From NCBI GenBank assembly GCA_039519185.1, contig CM076851.1, positions 98,267,531 through 98,331,530 of the forward strand: 64,000 nt of DNA, in the 5' to 3' direction. Below are positions 44,827 through 55,400 of this stretch, piece by piece. Origin of the DNA: Astragalus membranaceus. Its lineage: Eukaryota; Streptophyta; Magnoliopsida; Fabales; Fabaceae. A model generated the notes under the pieces. That model was not told the DNA's origin. It did no database searches and worked only from the letters and a program-made list of their open reading frames with translations. The position numbers were made by a program, and so were the translations under genes. Numbering within the stretch: the stretch's first letter is position 1; each line of letters starts with the position of its first letter.

Positions 44827-45422
44827 GAAATGTTATAAAAAGGATAAAAAAATGAGCACTGCTATTTAGTAAGAATAGTTTTTGTAAGAAATTTAAGAAA
44901 TACACTGAAAGCTAAATTGTAAGCACTAACTAACACTACACACCTCCAAGTGTCTTATTTTGTTATTCTTACTTTTCTTACTTCTCTTTTCTTACCATCT
45001 ATCATTTCTCTAAAAAAATTGTTGCCAAAAGTATTTTTTAGTAACATTAAAAGGTAAAAGATTGTTACCAAAGGAGTAATTTTGCAACATCCAGATGTTG
45101 ACGTTTTACCTGTATTAAATGTTACTAAAACAATTTAGTTAGAAACAGTTTTTCATAATCTAATAATATTTGTCAATTGTTCTAAAAAGAATTTATTCAG
45201 GAATGTGAAATCAAATATCTTCTTTTCAAAAAGGAAAATTAATATTATTGAAATGCAAAAGTTCACTTCTACCAAAGTCAGAATGAGGTATAAGTTTTGG
45301 TTGATAAAAATGAATTATACATGCAATAATCCACCCATTATGCAAATAACAATGACTTAAATAGCATTATTCTAGCTTTTCTAATTAGGAGTTCTCCATT
45401 TCATTCACCCATCCATCATGCT
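44827..45422. other. 3' flank of the alkenal reductase gene
   Basis: AT-rich, no other gene seen. From about 45190 the sequence parallels that at 38640-38910, so it belongs to the duplicated block and should contain the gene's 3' UTR and polyadenylation site. Confidence 0.45.
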
Positions 45423-48400
45423 TTATGCTAGTTTGACAATTCTCTTTCCAATGTTTTTACCAGTGAAGAGTTCAGTGAATGCAGAAGGGATACTCTCCAG
45501 ACCCAAGGACACCTCTTCTATCACCTGCAACTTTCCGGTTCGAAGGTAATCAAATGTTTTTGCCAAAAAATCTGAATAAATGTTCATAAAGTCAGGAGCT
45601 AAAAATCCTCTGATGGTGATTCTCTTATAAACAATGTCCATCATGTTTGGCGAAGCTCTCTTTCTAGCATCAATATACTCAGAGATGACCCCACAAACAG
45701 TCACTCTACCAAATGCTTTCATATTAGAAACTGCTGCTTCCAGAATCTTACCCCCAACATTGTCAAAATATATGTCAATTCCCTCAGGAAAGTACCTTCA
45801 ACATAAAACACATTAGCAATATAAAGATTTGTGCTATTTGGACACCAAAAATTTGCTACATATCGCAACACCTAGTTAACGCTGTTTAAAATTATGATTA
45901 ATTCAATTTAATAGCTGGTTAACTTCTCTAGTTGACTGAAATAACCAGGAATTAGAATATGGTTAACCATGATTTTTTATGATAGTTCTTAAAATCATGA
46001 TATATAGGTGACATTCAAATTCGTGGTTGATTCAGTTTTGTTTATGATTACACGTCTTAAATTGAATTAACCATAATTTTGAACACCCTTAACTAGATAT
46101 CATCGTACATGTGTTAGAAACTTTGGGTGTCCAAATATCTTTTCTACGATTTAATTTTAAAATCATCCACTTTGAGATTCCATTAAAAAACATATATGGA
46201 TCTATATTTTATCTGCCAACCATCAAACTAACCTCCTTAGAGTAGAGTTTAGATCAGATTCTTCCTTGTAGTTGAATGCATCATCAAATCCTAGCTTTTC
46301 TTTGAGTAATGCGACCTATGCAAAATCTCTCAGAATACGATTTTCAGCCAAAATCCCAAATTAATATGTTAGGAAAATATATAATCGAAAACCGACCTTT
46401 TTCTGGCTACCAGCACAGCCAACAACATAACAACCTAATATTTTAGCATATTGTCCAACCAAATTTCCAACTGATCCGGAGGCTGCTGAAATAAATACTT
46501 TTTCACCCTTTTGGGGTTTGCAAAGTTCAAAAAAACCAACATAGGCTGACAGTCCACTATATCCTGTAATAAAGAATATACAACGATTTTATGCATTCAT
46601 AAAAAATGAGCAATATGTAGGAAAGAACATGGGATAAATGTTTTAAAAGAGTAGTTGATTATTAGTTTTTAGGGGATTAAATTAGTGGTCATTCAGTTAA
46701 TTTTTTTATTAAGGCTTTGTTTAGTAGAAAGTGTTGTATTTGTTAACCATTTAACAATTGTTTCACTTGCAGGTTGTATTTCAGCAATTGAGAGGTGCAA
46801 GAAACAGTAAGGCCCAGCCCAGATTGGCCAAAAAAAACTCAGCAACCCAAATTGGTTGCCAAAATGGTTCCTGCGGAACCCAATGGATAGTGACTGTTTA
46901 AGAGCGCGGATCCCACTTGACCCGCCCCACGACCCGGACTACAACCCACAGTATATAAGGGCAAACCCTAAAAATCAGCGGCACTGTTTCTTTCTTCTCA
47001 GTCGCGTTTCTTGATTTTCCATCGTTCTTCTCTCTTCTTCTCTCAACCGTTCGCTAGGGTTCCTTGATTCCACCTGGAATCTGATGAATGCTCACGCCCA
47101 GATTCACAGCGAGGGTCTCCTTTGACACAAAGATCAGGTAACTGCTTTCTTTTCTCAAAAAACTTTCTCTGTTCTTTTCAGTTCGAAACCCTAGATTTTT
47201 CAAACTCTGGCTTACTTCTTCTTTTCTGTTTCTGTTACAATCTTTGATGGATCTTGACTCTACACACCAGGATCCTTGCACAATCGAAGGTAGAACACTT
47301 GATTTCTCTTCTATTTCAGTTTCTGATTTCTTCACTTGAATCACAAATACTCACTGATTGTGATTTTGTTTTACTGTACGTACATATCCTGATGAGATCT
47401 CAACATAACCTTCAACACGATGAAGGGTTCAAGACAGAGCTTCAGCAACACAGGTAAATCCCTTTGTGACTTTTTCTTGCTTAATTCTTCCTTACTGTAT
47501 GTGTTTTGCTGTGAACAAAGACTAACCTCTTTGTTCTCTTATGTTGTGAGGTTTCACACCTTGAAGATCCTCTCAAAGAATACACTGTCAGAAACTTGAA
47601 GAAAGAAGCGCAGAAGTGAAGGGAAAACTGAAGCAAAAATGTAAAGACTTGAAAACTGTAAATCTATTTATTGATTGTATCACTATTGTTTTCTACATCT
47701 CAAATCTGTATGTACATAGCTTATTTATAGGCTTCTCTGGGATGTATAGCTGGTAGTTAGAGTTGTTGCAGCTAACAACTCGGTTTGTTAAAAACTGTTT
47801 TTAACAAACTAACTGAATTAGTTAGTAACTAAATCTGTTTTACACAGCTGTAATTAAACTGTAAAAACAGTAACACAGGGACTATTTGGACACAGGATTC
47901 TAACAGCTATATTTCAATTTTGAAAATATAGCTGTTAGGCATATTAGGTTTTTTTGCTTAAAACCCAATAGAAAGGAGCGGATAGCAAACAAGGTAGCAG
48001 ATAGTAGATGAACTAGCAGATAGCGGATAGAAGATAAGCTAGCTTATAACAAATCATGTGTTTGATAAAACTAATAGTTCAACTAATTGATATATGTAAA
48101 ATGACATATTTAATTCATGATTAAATTACTTAATAAATACAAAATATAACCAAAATACTTGAAATTATTATTGATATAAATCCATTGTAATTAAACTAAC
48201 ATTAAGTTATTTAGAAGTTAAAATTTATATTTTATTATTCTCATATTTTTATTTACCTTTTTCTAAAAAGTTATTATTCAATATATATATATATATATAG
48301 TTAAATATGCATATCATTACTTACATACTATAATATAATAATCAACATGCAACAATAGTAAAAAAGATAAAAATAGTAATATAAGTAAAATAAAAATTAA

Positions 48401-50035
48401 TTGTAATCTATACATAAAAAATAAGGTTTAGAATTGTTTAGTTTATTTTAACGAGTATAGAAAGGAATTTAAGAAAAACAATGAGGGTAAAAAACGTGAG
48501 ACGTTATTACGCTAAAAGTAGCATTTGAAAAAACCCTGCTTGAAGTAGCCTTAGAAAAAACACTAAACTCTACTCAGAAAACGCTATACGCTAGACGCTA
48601 GTGCTTACCAAACACGTCTCTTCGTTATTCGCTAGTCAAATCCATTATTCGCTAACGAATGAGACTTACCAAAGAGAACCTTACATAACTAATTAGTTTA
48701 GTGGGAGTATCGAGAAGAGGATTGGAATGCAACTACTACCTCATTTTAGCAAAGATGTATGGGGTCTATTATACCCCACTTAGCCAACTCTTGCCTCCCC
48801 CTTGCTGGTAACCTTAGAGTTAGATGCGTGGAGGGTGTTTGGTTATGGGACCTCAGGTCCCACGCCCCCGACATCAAATGGAGGAGATGAATATATATGT
48901 CGAAGAGGATCTATATGGGGAGTTATCTTTCGTGAATGTATTTAGTAGTACAAGCTCTTTTTTAGTTTCATTTTTATCAATTAATAGGGAAATTAATTTC
49001 TAGTATTTATAATTATTATATAAAATTTTCTGTACGTACTGAAAATTGAACTACACAAGGCAATGCATACCTAGAACTCCAAGATAATACGTGAGTGGAA
49101 ATTCGAAGGTATCAATTTTGTTCAATATGTTTACTTCGCTAATCAGACTATACTCAGCCCAAGTGAATATTCCCATAACCAAGTCATCTTTTTGAAATTT
49201 AGCATTCCCAGAAGCCACAACTTTTCCAATAACAGGAGCATCAATAGCCTGGAAATTCAAGTTCAGAATACAATAACAAAAGCTTAGAATTTAGATCCTC
49301 AAGCTCATTTTTAATCTTCTAGGTTAGGAGGCTCATTATTAAACAAATGAACTAACTACTTTATCACCTTGTCATTAGTCTTCCAATTACACATCTTTTA
49401 AATATAAAAAAAGGTAAAAATAAATCACTTTTTATTCACTAATATCCAATTACATTAAAGGTATGTTTGGATCGAGTATTTTTTAGGAGTAAAATAATTT
49501 TTGGGAGGGTTAAAATCTTAGCATAAGGTTTTCGGGTAACATATTTCAAATTTCTACAAAAGTTATACTACCCCAATAAATACTCCACCCAAACACACCA
49601 TAATAAGAAAAAAGCTAATATTTAGATGGAATTTAAAAAACTGATAAAATTACATTTTCTATTTAAATTTAGCTTTGCTAATGCTTAGAGACGGAAATAC
49701 AAATAGATTTATAAATTTCGGTTACTATTTAAACTTATGCTTTTTTTTTTACAAGATTTCAACTTATTCTTATAAAAATAAAAAAAATTAGAAATGACTA
49801 CCTCGCCTGGGATTATTCTTGCTACAGCAGTTATAGAACTCTGGGAAGGGCTGTAGCTCTTCATGCGATTAATCTGATACGGGTCAACGGATATAAATAG
49901 ATTCTTCACGATGATATTATCTGATCCTGGCTCAACTGACAGAGCAAAAGTCTCAGTTTTGAGCTCAAAATGGGACACTTGGGGTGCATCATCAATGTGA
50001 TGCTTTATCACTACGTATTTGTTTTTCACTTCCAT
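45423..50035 (-). CDS. 2-alkenal reductase / NADP-dependent alkenal double-bond reductase, five exons, apparently intact
   Basis: Exons on the minus strand are 50035-49802, 49248-49071, 46563-46397, 46315-46233 and 45795-45423. All introns have GT...AG ends and the phases fit, giving 1035 nt and a 344-residue protein, the usual family length. It starts MEVKNKYVVIKHHIDDAPQV. The nucleotide-binding motif AASGSVGNLVGQYAKILG lies at about residues 164-181, and the family sequence GIDIYFDNVGGKILEAAVSN is in exon 5. Members of this medium-chain reductase family, which lack catalytic zinc, use NADPH to reduce the carbon double bond of reactive alkenals in the cytosol. Intron 2 (2507 bp) contains foreign DNA. 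Copies of the first and last exons flank the gene. Confidence 0.9.
46690..48690. mobile_element. Transposon-like insertions inside intron 2 of the alkenal reductase gene
   Basis: The intron is expanded by sequence not found in the paired intron positions. One part (about 46945-47640, plus strand) has a TATA-like AGTATATAAGGGC followed by a CT-rich leader and GT/AG splice-like sites. Another part, read on the minus strand from 47913, starts TGTTAGAATCCTGTGTCC with a TATA-like CCTATAAATAAGC, as in copia LTRs. Words GCGGATAGC and CGCTAGACGC (47970-48620) suggest a further small element. Boundaries cannot be set by eye. Confidence 0.4.
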
Positions 50036-50187
50036 TTTTCTTCTTCTAAAATATTCTGTTGTTGTTTTAAATATTCTAGTGTTACTATTCCCGATTACCC
50101 AACTGGCTTCACTATAGTGTCAGAGAGAGGGGAATCTAATCAAAGCCTTAAATTATTGCGAGAATCAACGTGTGGTCTTAAATTGAG

Positions 50188-50202
50188 CTCGTATTTTTAT
50201 AA
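50188..50202 (-). promoter_or_regulatory. Possible TATA box of the alkenal reductase gene
   Basis: The minus strand reads ACTTATAAAAATACG about 155 bp upstream of the start codon. No other strong candidate lies closer. Confidence 0.35.
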
Positions 50203-50324
50203 GTATACTTGGTCACCAAATGTAGTGCTACCTAACAGTACTGTCCTATCAGCTTATCTAAAAAAAATGTACTGTCCTATCATGTTTCACCTTATGATCT
50301 TCAACCAAAAAAAGTACTGTCCTA

Positions 50325-50357
50325 TCATGTGACTCTTGGGATGCATCATGAAAGTGA
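50325..50357 (-). pseudogene. Exon 1 fragment of an alkenal reductase paralogue, part after the MULE
   Basis: The minus strand reads TCACTTTCATGATGCATCCC, close to the HHIDDAPQ codons of exon 1. It continues the fragment at 53431-53474 once the inserted element is discounted. Homology fades at about 50325, so no further exon follows. Confidence 0.65.
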
Positions 50358-50744
50358 GGCAAAGTTTCCACTGTAGCACAAAAAAAATTTTTTTTACCAA
50401 AATAGCACACCTTTTAGATTATTTACCAAACTAGCACACATTTCATTTTTAGTGTAGAAGTCGCCCCCCCCAAAACGACTTCTGAACTAAAAAATTTAAT
50501 TTTTTTTTAAAAACTAGTTCAGAAGTCGCCCCCCCAGGGTGACTTCTGAACTGTGTTTTTTAATTTTTTTATTTATTATATATTAATTTAAATTAATTTA
50601 ATTTAATTATTTTAATTAATTTAGAAAATTAATATTGTTAATTGTAAATTAATTAATAAATTTTTTGTGAAAAAAAAAATATTTGAACACGTTAATGTAT
50701 TTAAAAAGTAATTACGGTAAAAAATGAAGATATTAAAAATTGGA
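50358..50744 (+). repeat. Left TIR of the PMD MULE
   Basis: It contains paired words AGAAGTCGCCCCCCC and GACTTCTGAACT, themselves inverted, and a long AT-rich part. It mirrors 53038-53430. Confidence 0.9.
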
Positions 50745-50828
50745 ACAGAATTTAATATAGGATAAGAACAGAAATTAAAAACACAAATTGCAGAAATACA
50801 AGGATAGGAAATTTAAAACTCGAAGTGA

Positions 50829-52650
50829 TTAACGTTGTAAATGATGGCCAGTTCCACATGGTGGTGGTCGGCGATGACGGCGCGGACGCTGTTGTGCTGC
50901 TGGTATTTCTTCTTCAGCCGGGGTAGGGGCAGGTGGTTGTTCGTATTGGTGAAGTGATGAGGTACTAGCACCGGGATGCTCCTGAAGGCTACGAAGATAT
51001 GCAACTGATTCCGGCGTACCAGGGTGGACACCAAAAAGATTATAGAACATATCGTCGTTGCTGCCAGCCGTAGAATGCCGATAGGTATCTTGAAATGGAG
51101 TATGTTCTACTGACTGGTTGAATGGCTGATAATCTTGATAGGTTGGGGAAATAGAGTGACGATGAGGCACATTTTGTTGGCTTTCCTCTAAGGTTGGGGA
51201 AATTTGGCTGGCATGTTGAGTTTGTGGCCAACGTCGACTACGGTTACGGTTACGGTTGCGACGTTCAGTTTGAGTGGTTGGCATTGAAGATGCTTCTGGC
51301 ATAGTCGGTTCTTCTTCTTGATCATCCACAACTCGTGGGTCCCTAAGCTGTTGCTCGATAGAAATGTATGGCCTTGAGTTGTTCAGAAACCACTGCATAT
51401 ATTCTTGGGAGTTCATCGGTACTCCATGGAACGGGTGACCCACAATAACTTTACTTTGTCTCTCATTCCACAATTCAATCCAGCCTCCGTGCCTTATAGA
51501 CCAGTCCTCATCTGCAAGTCCTCGCATGTCGATGTTGTGCATGTCGTCCAAATTGACTGGTGCAATTGGTATGTCTTGGACAAGGCCAAATTGCAGTTTC
51601 ACTCGATCTGCGTGGTGCCATTCGACATGTTGAAAACAGACCAATGTTGTGTTTGCAGTCCATATGAAGTTGTCCTGGAATGCTATGTTTGGCAGCGTGA
51701 ACTCTAGTCCTTGATACGGCAACCACTGAAAGTCTTCTTGCCTCATGTGGTCGATCCTAGATCTGTATGCAACAAGGTCAGATGGACATCTTGTGTGGTC
51801 TAATCTCCCGCCAACCCATCTATTAAAAAAATAAAACATTATTATAAATCAAAGATAAATTTTTTGTCTGTTCATAAGGTGTGCAAAATTGTTACCTTTT
51901 TGCTAGTGGCCAACCAATACCACGGTTGCAACTTGGGGCTAGGAACGGCATGCGGTACCAAATCCAAGACTGTAACAAAATAGTACATCCACCCATACAG
52001 CTTGAGGATGATGTAGCTGTCTTACACATTTGTCTGTATAAATTTGCCAGACATGCAGACCCCCAACTGTATCTTGAAACTTTATTTAAATGTCTCAAAA
52101 GGGGTAGGTATTTGAGGTGAACTCTGTTTGTTGATTTATCTGGGAGTATGAAGCCCCCAATCAACCGCAGTAGGTACGCCCTACAATGTTGTCTCAGCAT
52201 ATTTGTAGAAGCGCCTTCTGGAATTTCGGCAAATGCTTCTTTGAGCCACCTCATCTTAACTTCGTTCCCTCTCTTTTGATCTTCTGGAGGACATTTTCCC
52301 AATAGTTCCTGGCATATTACATCCCAAGACCAACTACATCTTCCAGTAACGGCATTTCCATCCACTGATAACCCCAAATGCAGCGCTACATCTTGGAGAG
52401 TTATGGTGCACTCTCCTACAGGAAGATGAAAAGTGTGTGTTTCTGGTCTCCAGCGTTCGACCATTGCTGTCACTAACGCTGGAATTACTTTGAATTTTCC
52501 AATGGTTGCAACTGTGCCAAAACCAGCTTCTTCTACGAATGGATTTATTAACGGGTGTGGTGGTTCAATGTTGAAGTGGTGGTGACACTCCATTGCATCA
52601 TCAGTCAGATGCATGGACCTGTGAGTATCATGGTTTAGTAACAAAGCCAT
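50829..52650 (-). CDS. Plant mobile domain (PMD) protein, MAIN / phosphatase-7-long-form-like, two exons
   Basis: Exon 1 is 52650-51896 and exon 2 is 51819-50829, with donor AAAAG|GTAAC and acceptor TTTTTAATAG. The joined frame is 581 codons. The start MALLLNHDTHRSMHL at 52650 is the first ATG after a TATA-like box. The PMD spans roughly residues 30-370: FGTVATIGKFKVIPALVTAM, ERWRPETHTFHLPVGECTIT and LQDVALHLGLSVDGNAVTG are diagnostic, and exon 2 continues RQEDFQWLPYQGLEF. The C-terminal 200 residues are low in complexity, with an arginine-rich stretch (RRNRNRNRSRRWPQ). PMD proteins occur both in transposons and as host silencing or genome-stability factors (the MAIN family). The role in this element is unknown. 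No stops or frameshifts, so it may be expressed. Confidence 0.88.
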
Positions 52651-52755
52651 TGAAGGAGGTTTGATGGAGATTTGAAGGAGGTTTGAAGGAGGTTTGATGG
52701 TTTGAAGAAGGTTTGAAGGAGGTTTGATGGTTGATGAGAAGGAGGTCCGTAACAA

Positions 52756-52769
52756 GGCTATATATAGGA
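52756..52769 (-). promoter_or_regulatory. Probable TATA box of the PMD gene
   Basis: The minus strand reads CTCCTATATATAGCC about 108 bp upstream of the ATG at 52650, the right place for a core promoter. Confidence 0.6.
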
Positions 52770-53028
52770 GTGAATAGTGAGTGTCGAATAGTGTCGAATA
52801 GTGCATAGTGTCGAATAGTGAATAGTGTCGAATAGTGCATAGTAACGAATAGTGAATAGTGCATAGTGTCGAATAGTTAATAGTGTCAAATAGTGCATAG
52901 TAACGAATAGTGAATAGTGCATAGTACACATACCAATTAACGGTCAAGATCTTGCCGACACTAATAAACGGTCAAGATCTTGCCGACACTAATAAACGGT
53001 CAAGATCTTGCCGACACTAATAAACGGT
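52770..53028. repeat. Promoter-proximal repeats of the PMD gene
   Basis: GAATAGTG and its variants recur more than ten times at 52770-52925. A 28-bp unit, ACGGTCAAGATCTTGCCGAC plus ACTAATAA, then occurs three times (about 52938-53027) with a partial fourth. Confidence 0.85.
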
Positions 53029-53037
53029 CAAGATCAC

Positions 53038-53430
53038 TCCAATTTTTAATATCTTCATTTTTTACCGTAATTACTTTTTAAACACATTAACGTGTTCAAA
53101 TATTTTTTTTTTCACAAAAAATTTAATAATTAATTTACAATTAACAATATTAATTTTCTAAATTAATTAAAATAATTAAATTAAATTAATTTAAATTAAT
53201 ATATAATAAATAAAAAAATTAAAAAACACAGTTCAGAAGTCACCCTGGGGGGGCGACTTCTGAACTAGTTTTTAAAAAAAAATTAAATTTTTTAGTTCAG
53301 AAGTCGTTTTGGGGGGGGGGGGGCGACTTCTAGACTAAAAATGAGATGTGTGCTAGTTTGGTAAATAATCTAAAAAGTGTGCTATTTTGGTAAAAAAAAA
53401 TTTTTTTGGTGCTACAGTGGATTTTTTGCC
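53038..53430 (-). repeat. Right TIR of the PMD MULE
   Basis: Inverse of 50358-50744. It has a longer G run (about 14 G at 53311-53324) where the left copy has 8 C. Confidence 0.9.
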
Positions 53431-53474
53431 TGAAAGTGATGCTTTATCACTACGTATTTGTTCTCCACCTCCAT
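53431..53474 (-). pseudogene. Exon 1 start of an alkenal reductase paralogue, part before the MULE
   Basis: The minus strand starts at 53474 and reads MEVENKYVVIKHHF, differing from the full gene at one residue before the MULE insertion. Sequence beyond the ATG (53475-53610) also resembles the upstream region of the full gene (50036-50165), so the promoter was duplicated too. Confidence 0.8.
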
Positions 53475-54056
53475 TTCCCTTCTTAATATAGTTCTGGTGA
53501 TGTTTTTTGGATTGTAGTTTGACTGTTCCTGATTGTTTTGTTACCCAATAGAGGGGGGAATCAAAAGCTTTAAATTATTAGGAAAAGCAACATGCATGTG
53601 CAATGTACGACGTGGAAACTAACGCATTACCTCACAATACTCTTCTATCATAAAGGTGATGGGGATAGGTAGGACCGTAAGATTTTGTGGTTAATAATCT
53701 CTGAGGAACGAAAGATCACTATGGTGCAATTTTGTACCTCATTTTGTTGCTCATATGTTACATGTGTTAGAAATCACATCATCAAATAGATGATATAAAA
53801 GATGATTTCATCTCATAGAAGAAGTAAGTACTCTAGAAAAATCAATTATAATTTCCAAATAAATACCCCGTGAAAACGACACCATTTGGAAACGTCCATG
53901 AGAGAGTGAGAGATTAAAAAGCCAGCCAATATTTTCTGTTTTGTTGCTATCCCCCCTTTCTAACCCCTGTATAGAACTATGATGCTCTCTACATCTTTGC
54001 ATACACTCTTTTTTTCAGAATTTTTATTTAGTGTCTAACCCTCTTTCTCTCTCTCT
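53475..54056. other. Duplicated upstream region and unassigned flank
   Basis: The first 130 bp parallel the promoter of the gene at 45423-50035. The remainder has no recognisable gene. Confidence 0.45.
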
Positions 54057-54665
54057 CACTAGTGAAAAAAAGATATTTAGCGTCGGTTAAATTGGACATT
54101 TAGCGTCGATTTTCGCCCGACACTAAATCGACCGATGCTAAATGTGACATTAACCGACGCTAAATGTCACATTTAGCGTCGGCTGTTCATAAACCCGATG
54201 CTAAATGTCACATTAAAAACTATTCCAGATGGCTAAAAATGACATTTAGCATCGGTTGTTTTAAACAACCGATGCTAAATGTATCAAAGGGGACATTTAG
54301 CGTCGGTTGTTTGAAACAACCGAGGCTAAATGTCCCCTTTGATACATATAGCATCGGTTGTTTGAAACAACCGATGCTATATGTATCAAAGGGGACATTT
54401 AGCGTCGGTTGTTTGAAACAACCGATGCTAAAAGTCCTCAAAACTGACATTTAGCATCGGTTGTTTGAAAGAACCGATGCTAAAAGTATCAAAGGGGACA
54501 TTTAGTGTCGGTTGTTTGAAACAACCGATGCTAAAAGTCCTCAAAACTGACATTTAGCATCTTTTAGCATCGGTTGTTTCAAACAACCGACGCTAAATGT
54601 CTCTAAACGTCATTTGATAATGACATTTAGCATCGGTTGTTTCAAACAACCGATGCTAAATGGCA
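54057..54665 (+). mobile_element. CACTA terminus with dense palindromic subterminal repeats
   Basis: CACTAGTGAAAAAAAGATAT at 54057 is followed by about a dozen copies of TTTAGCATCGGTTGTTT...AAACAACCGATGCTAAA in both orientations up to 54665. Such clustered inverted repeats are transposase-binding sites in CACTA elements. Its right end was not found in the window. Small open frames through it on both strands are repeat products. Confidence 0.8.
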
Positions 54666-55306
54666 TTTTACACATTTTGTTTTTTTCATTTTTGATCCAT
54701 ACGAACCCTGTTGTTTAGCATACACAACAGAAACCATACAGCATTGTTCAGAATATTTTTATAGTGTTTTGCTGTTAATTTTGCTCTGCTTTTATAGTGA
54801 AGGCTTAGGTGTGGAGACTTGCTGAACAAGTCGACTTGCTGAGCAAGCAGACTTGCTGGACAAGTAGACTTGTTGGGCCAGCAGACTTGCTGGGCTAGCA
54901 GTTGATGCTACTAACACCCCCGTTTTTTGTGATTTTTTATTTTTTGTAATTTGTAATATAATTTTATTTTCATTTTCTATTTTCTGGTATTGTAAACTAA
55001 TTTTTATGGTTTTTTTTTCTAGATAAACAAAAGGCTAAGTTAGGCCAAACTCAATCCAGAAAAAGACTTAAACCAGGCCCAACCAAAGTAAGTACTAAAA
55101 CTAGACTCATTCAAACAAACTACTAGCAGAGGCCCAATCACACGAGCATATGCCCAATTAAATGAATTACTAAACATGGGCCCAATTCAACCAAAAGATG
55201 TCTAAGCGAACCCGAATAACAGTGACACGCTCTAATAGGACCCGAGATTTACAAATACGCAAACTAATAATTAAAATACCATAGTGATAAAAGGAACGCG
55301 GACAAA
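54666..55306. other. CACTA interior or flank, with a short tandem repeat
   Basis: A 17-bp repeat of the form GCAGACTTGCTGGGCCA recurs about five times at 54825-54902. The rest, including GGCCCAA-rich sequence at 55040-55170, shows no gene. Confidence 0.5.
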
Positions 55307-55400
55307 CACTACAAGAAATTCGCGGACTACCGGCAGAAAAAATCCGCCGGAAGTACATTACCGGCGGATTTTTTCCGCCGGAAATTCGTTTGAAGGCAAC
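55307..55400 (+). mobile_element. Short CACTA terminal fragment
   Basis: CACTACAAGAAATTCGCGG at 55307 is followed by a perfect hairpin, CCGGCGGATTTTTTCCGCCGG and its partner (55329-55382). It is cut at 55401 by the next CACTA end. Confidence 0.65.

Larger units (their letters stand above)
50358..53430 (-). mobile_element. MULE carrying a plant mobile domain gene (3073 bp)
   Basis: Inverted repeats of about 390 bp (50358-50744 and 53038-53430) begin GGCAAA and continue TCCACTGTAGCAC. The 9-bp target duplication TGAAAGTGA is perfect (50349-50357 and 53431-53439). No MuDR/MULE transposase is present; the only gene is a PMD protein. The element landed in codons of an exon 1 copy of the alkenal reductase gene. 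Confidence 0.93.

Noticed and set aside
51405..51707. Plus-strand frame of 100 codons
   Set aside because: It is antisense to exon 2 of the PMD gene, which has clear domain similarity.
54164..54454. Open frames with repeated FSVGCLKQPML-type words
   Set aside because: Product of CACTA subterminal inverted repeats; present on both strands.
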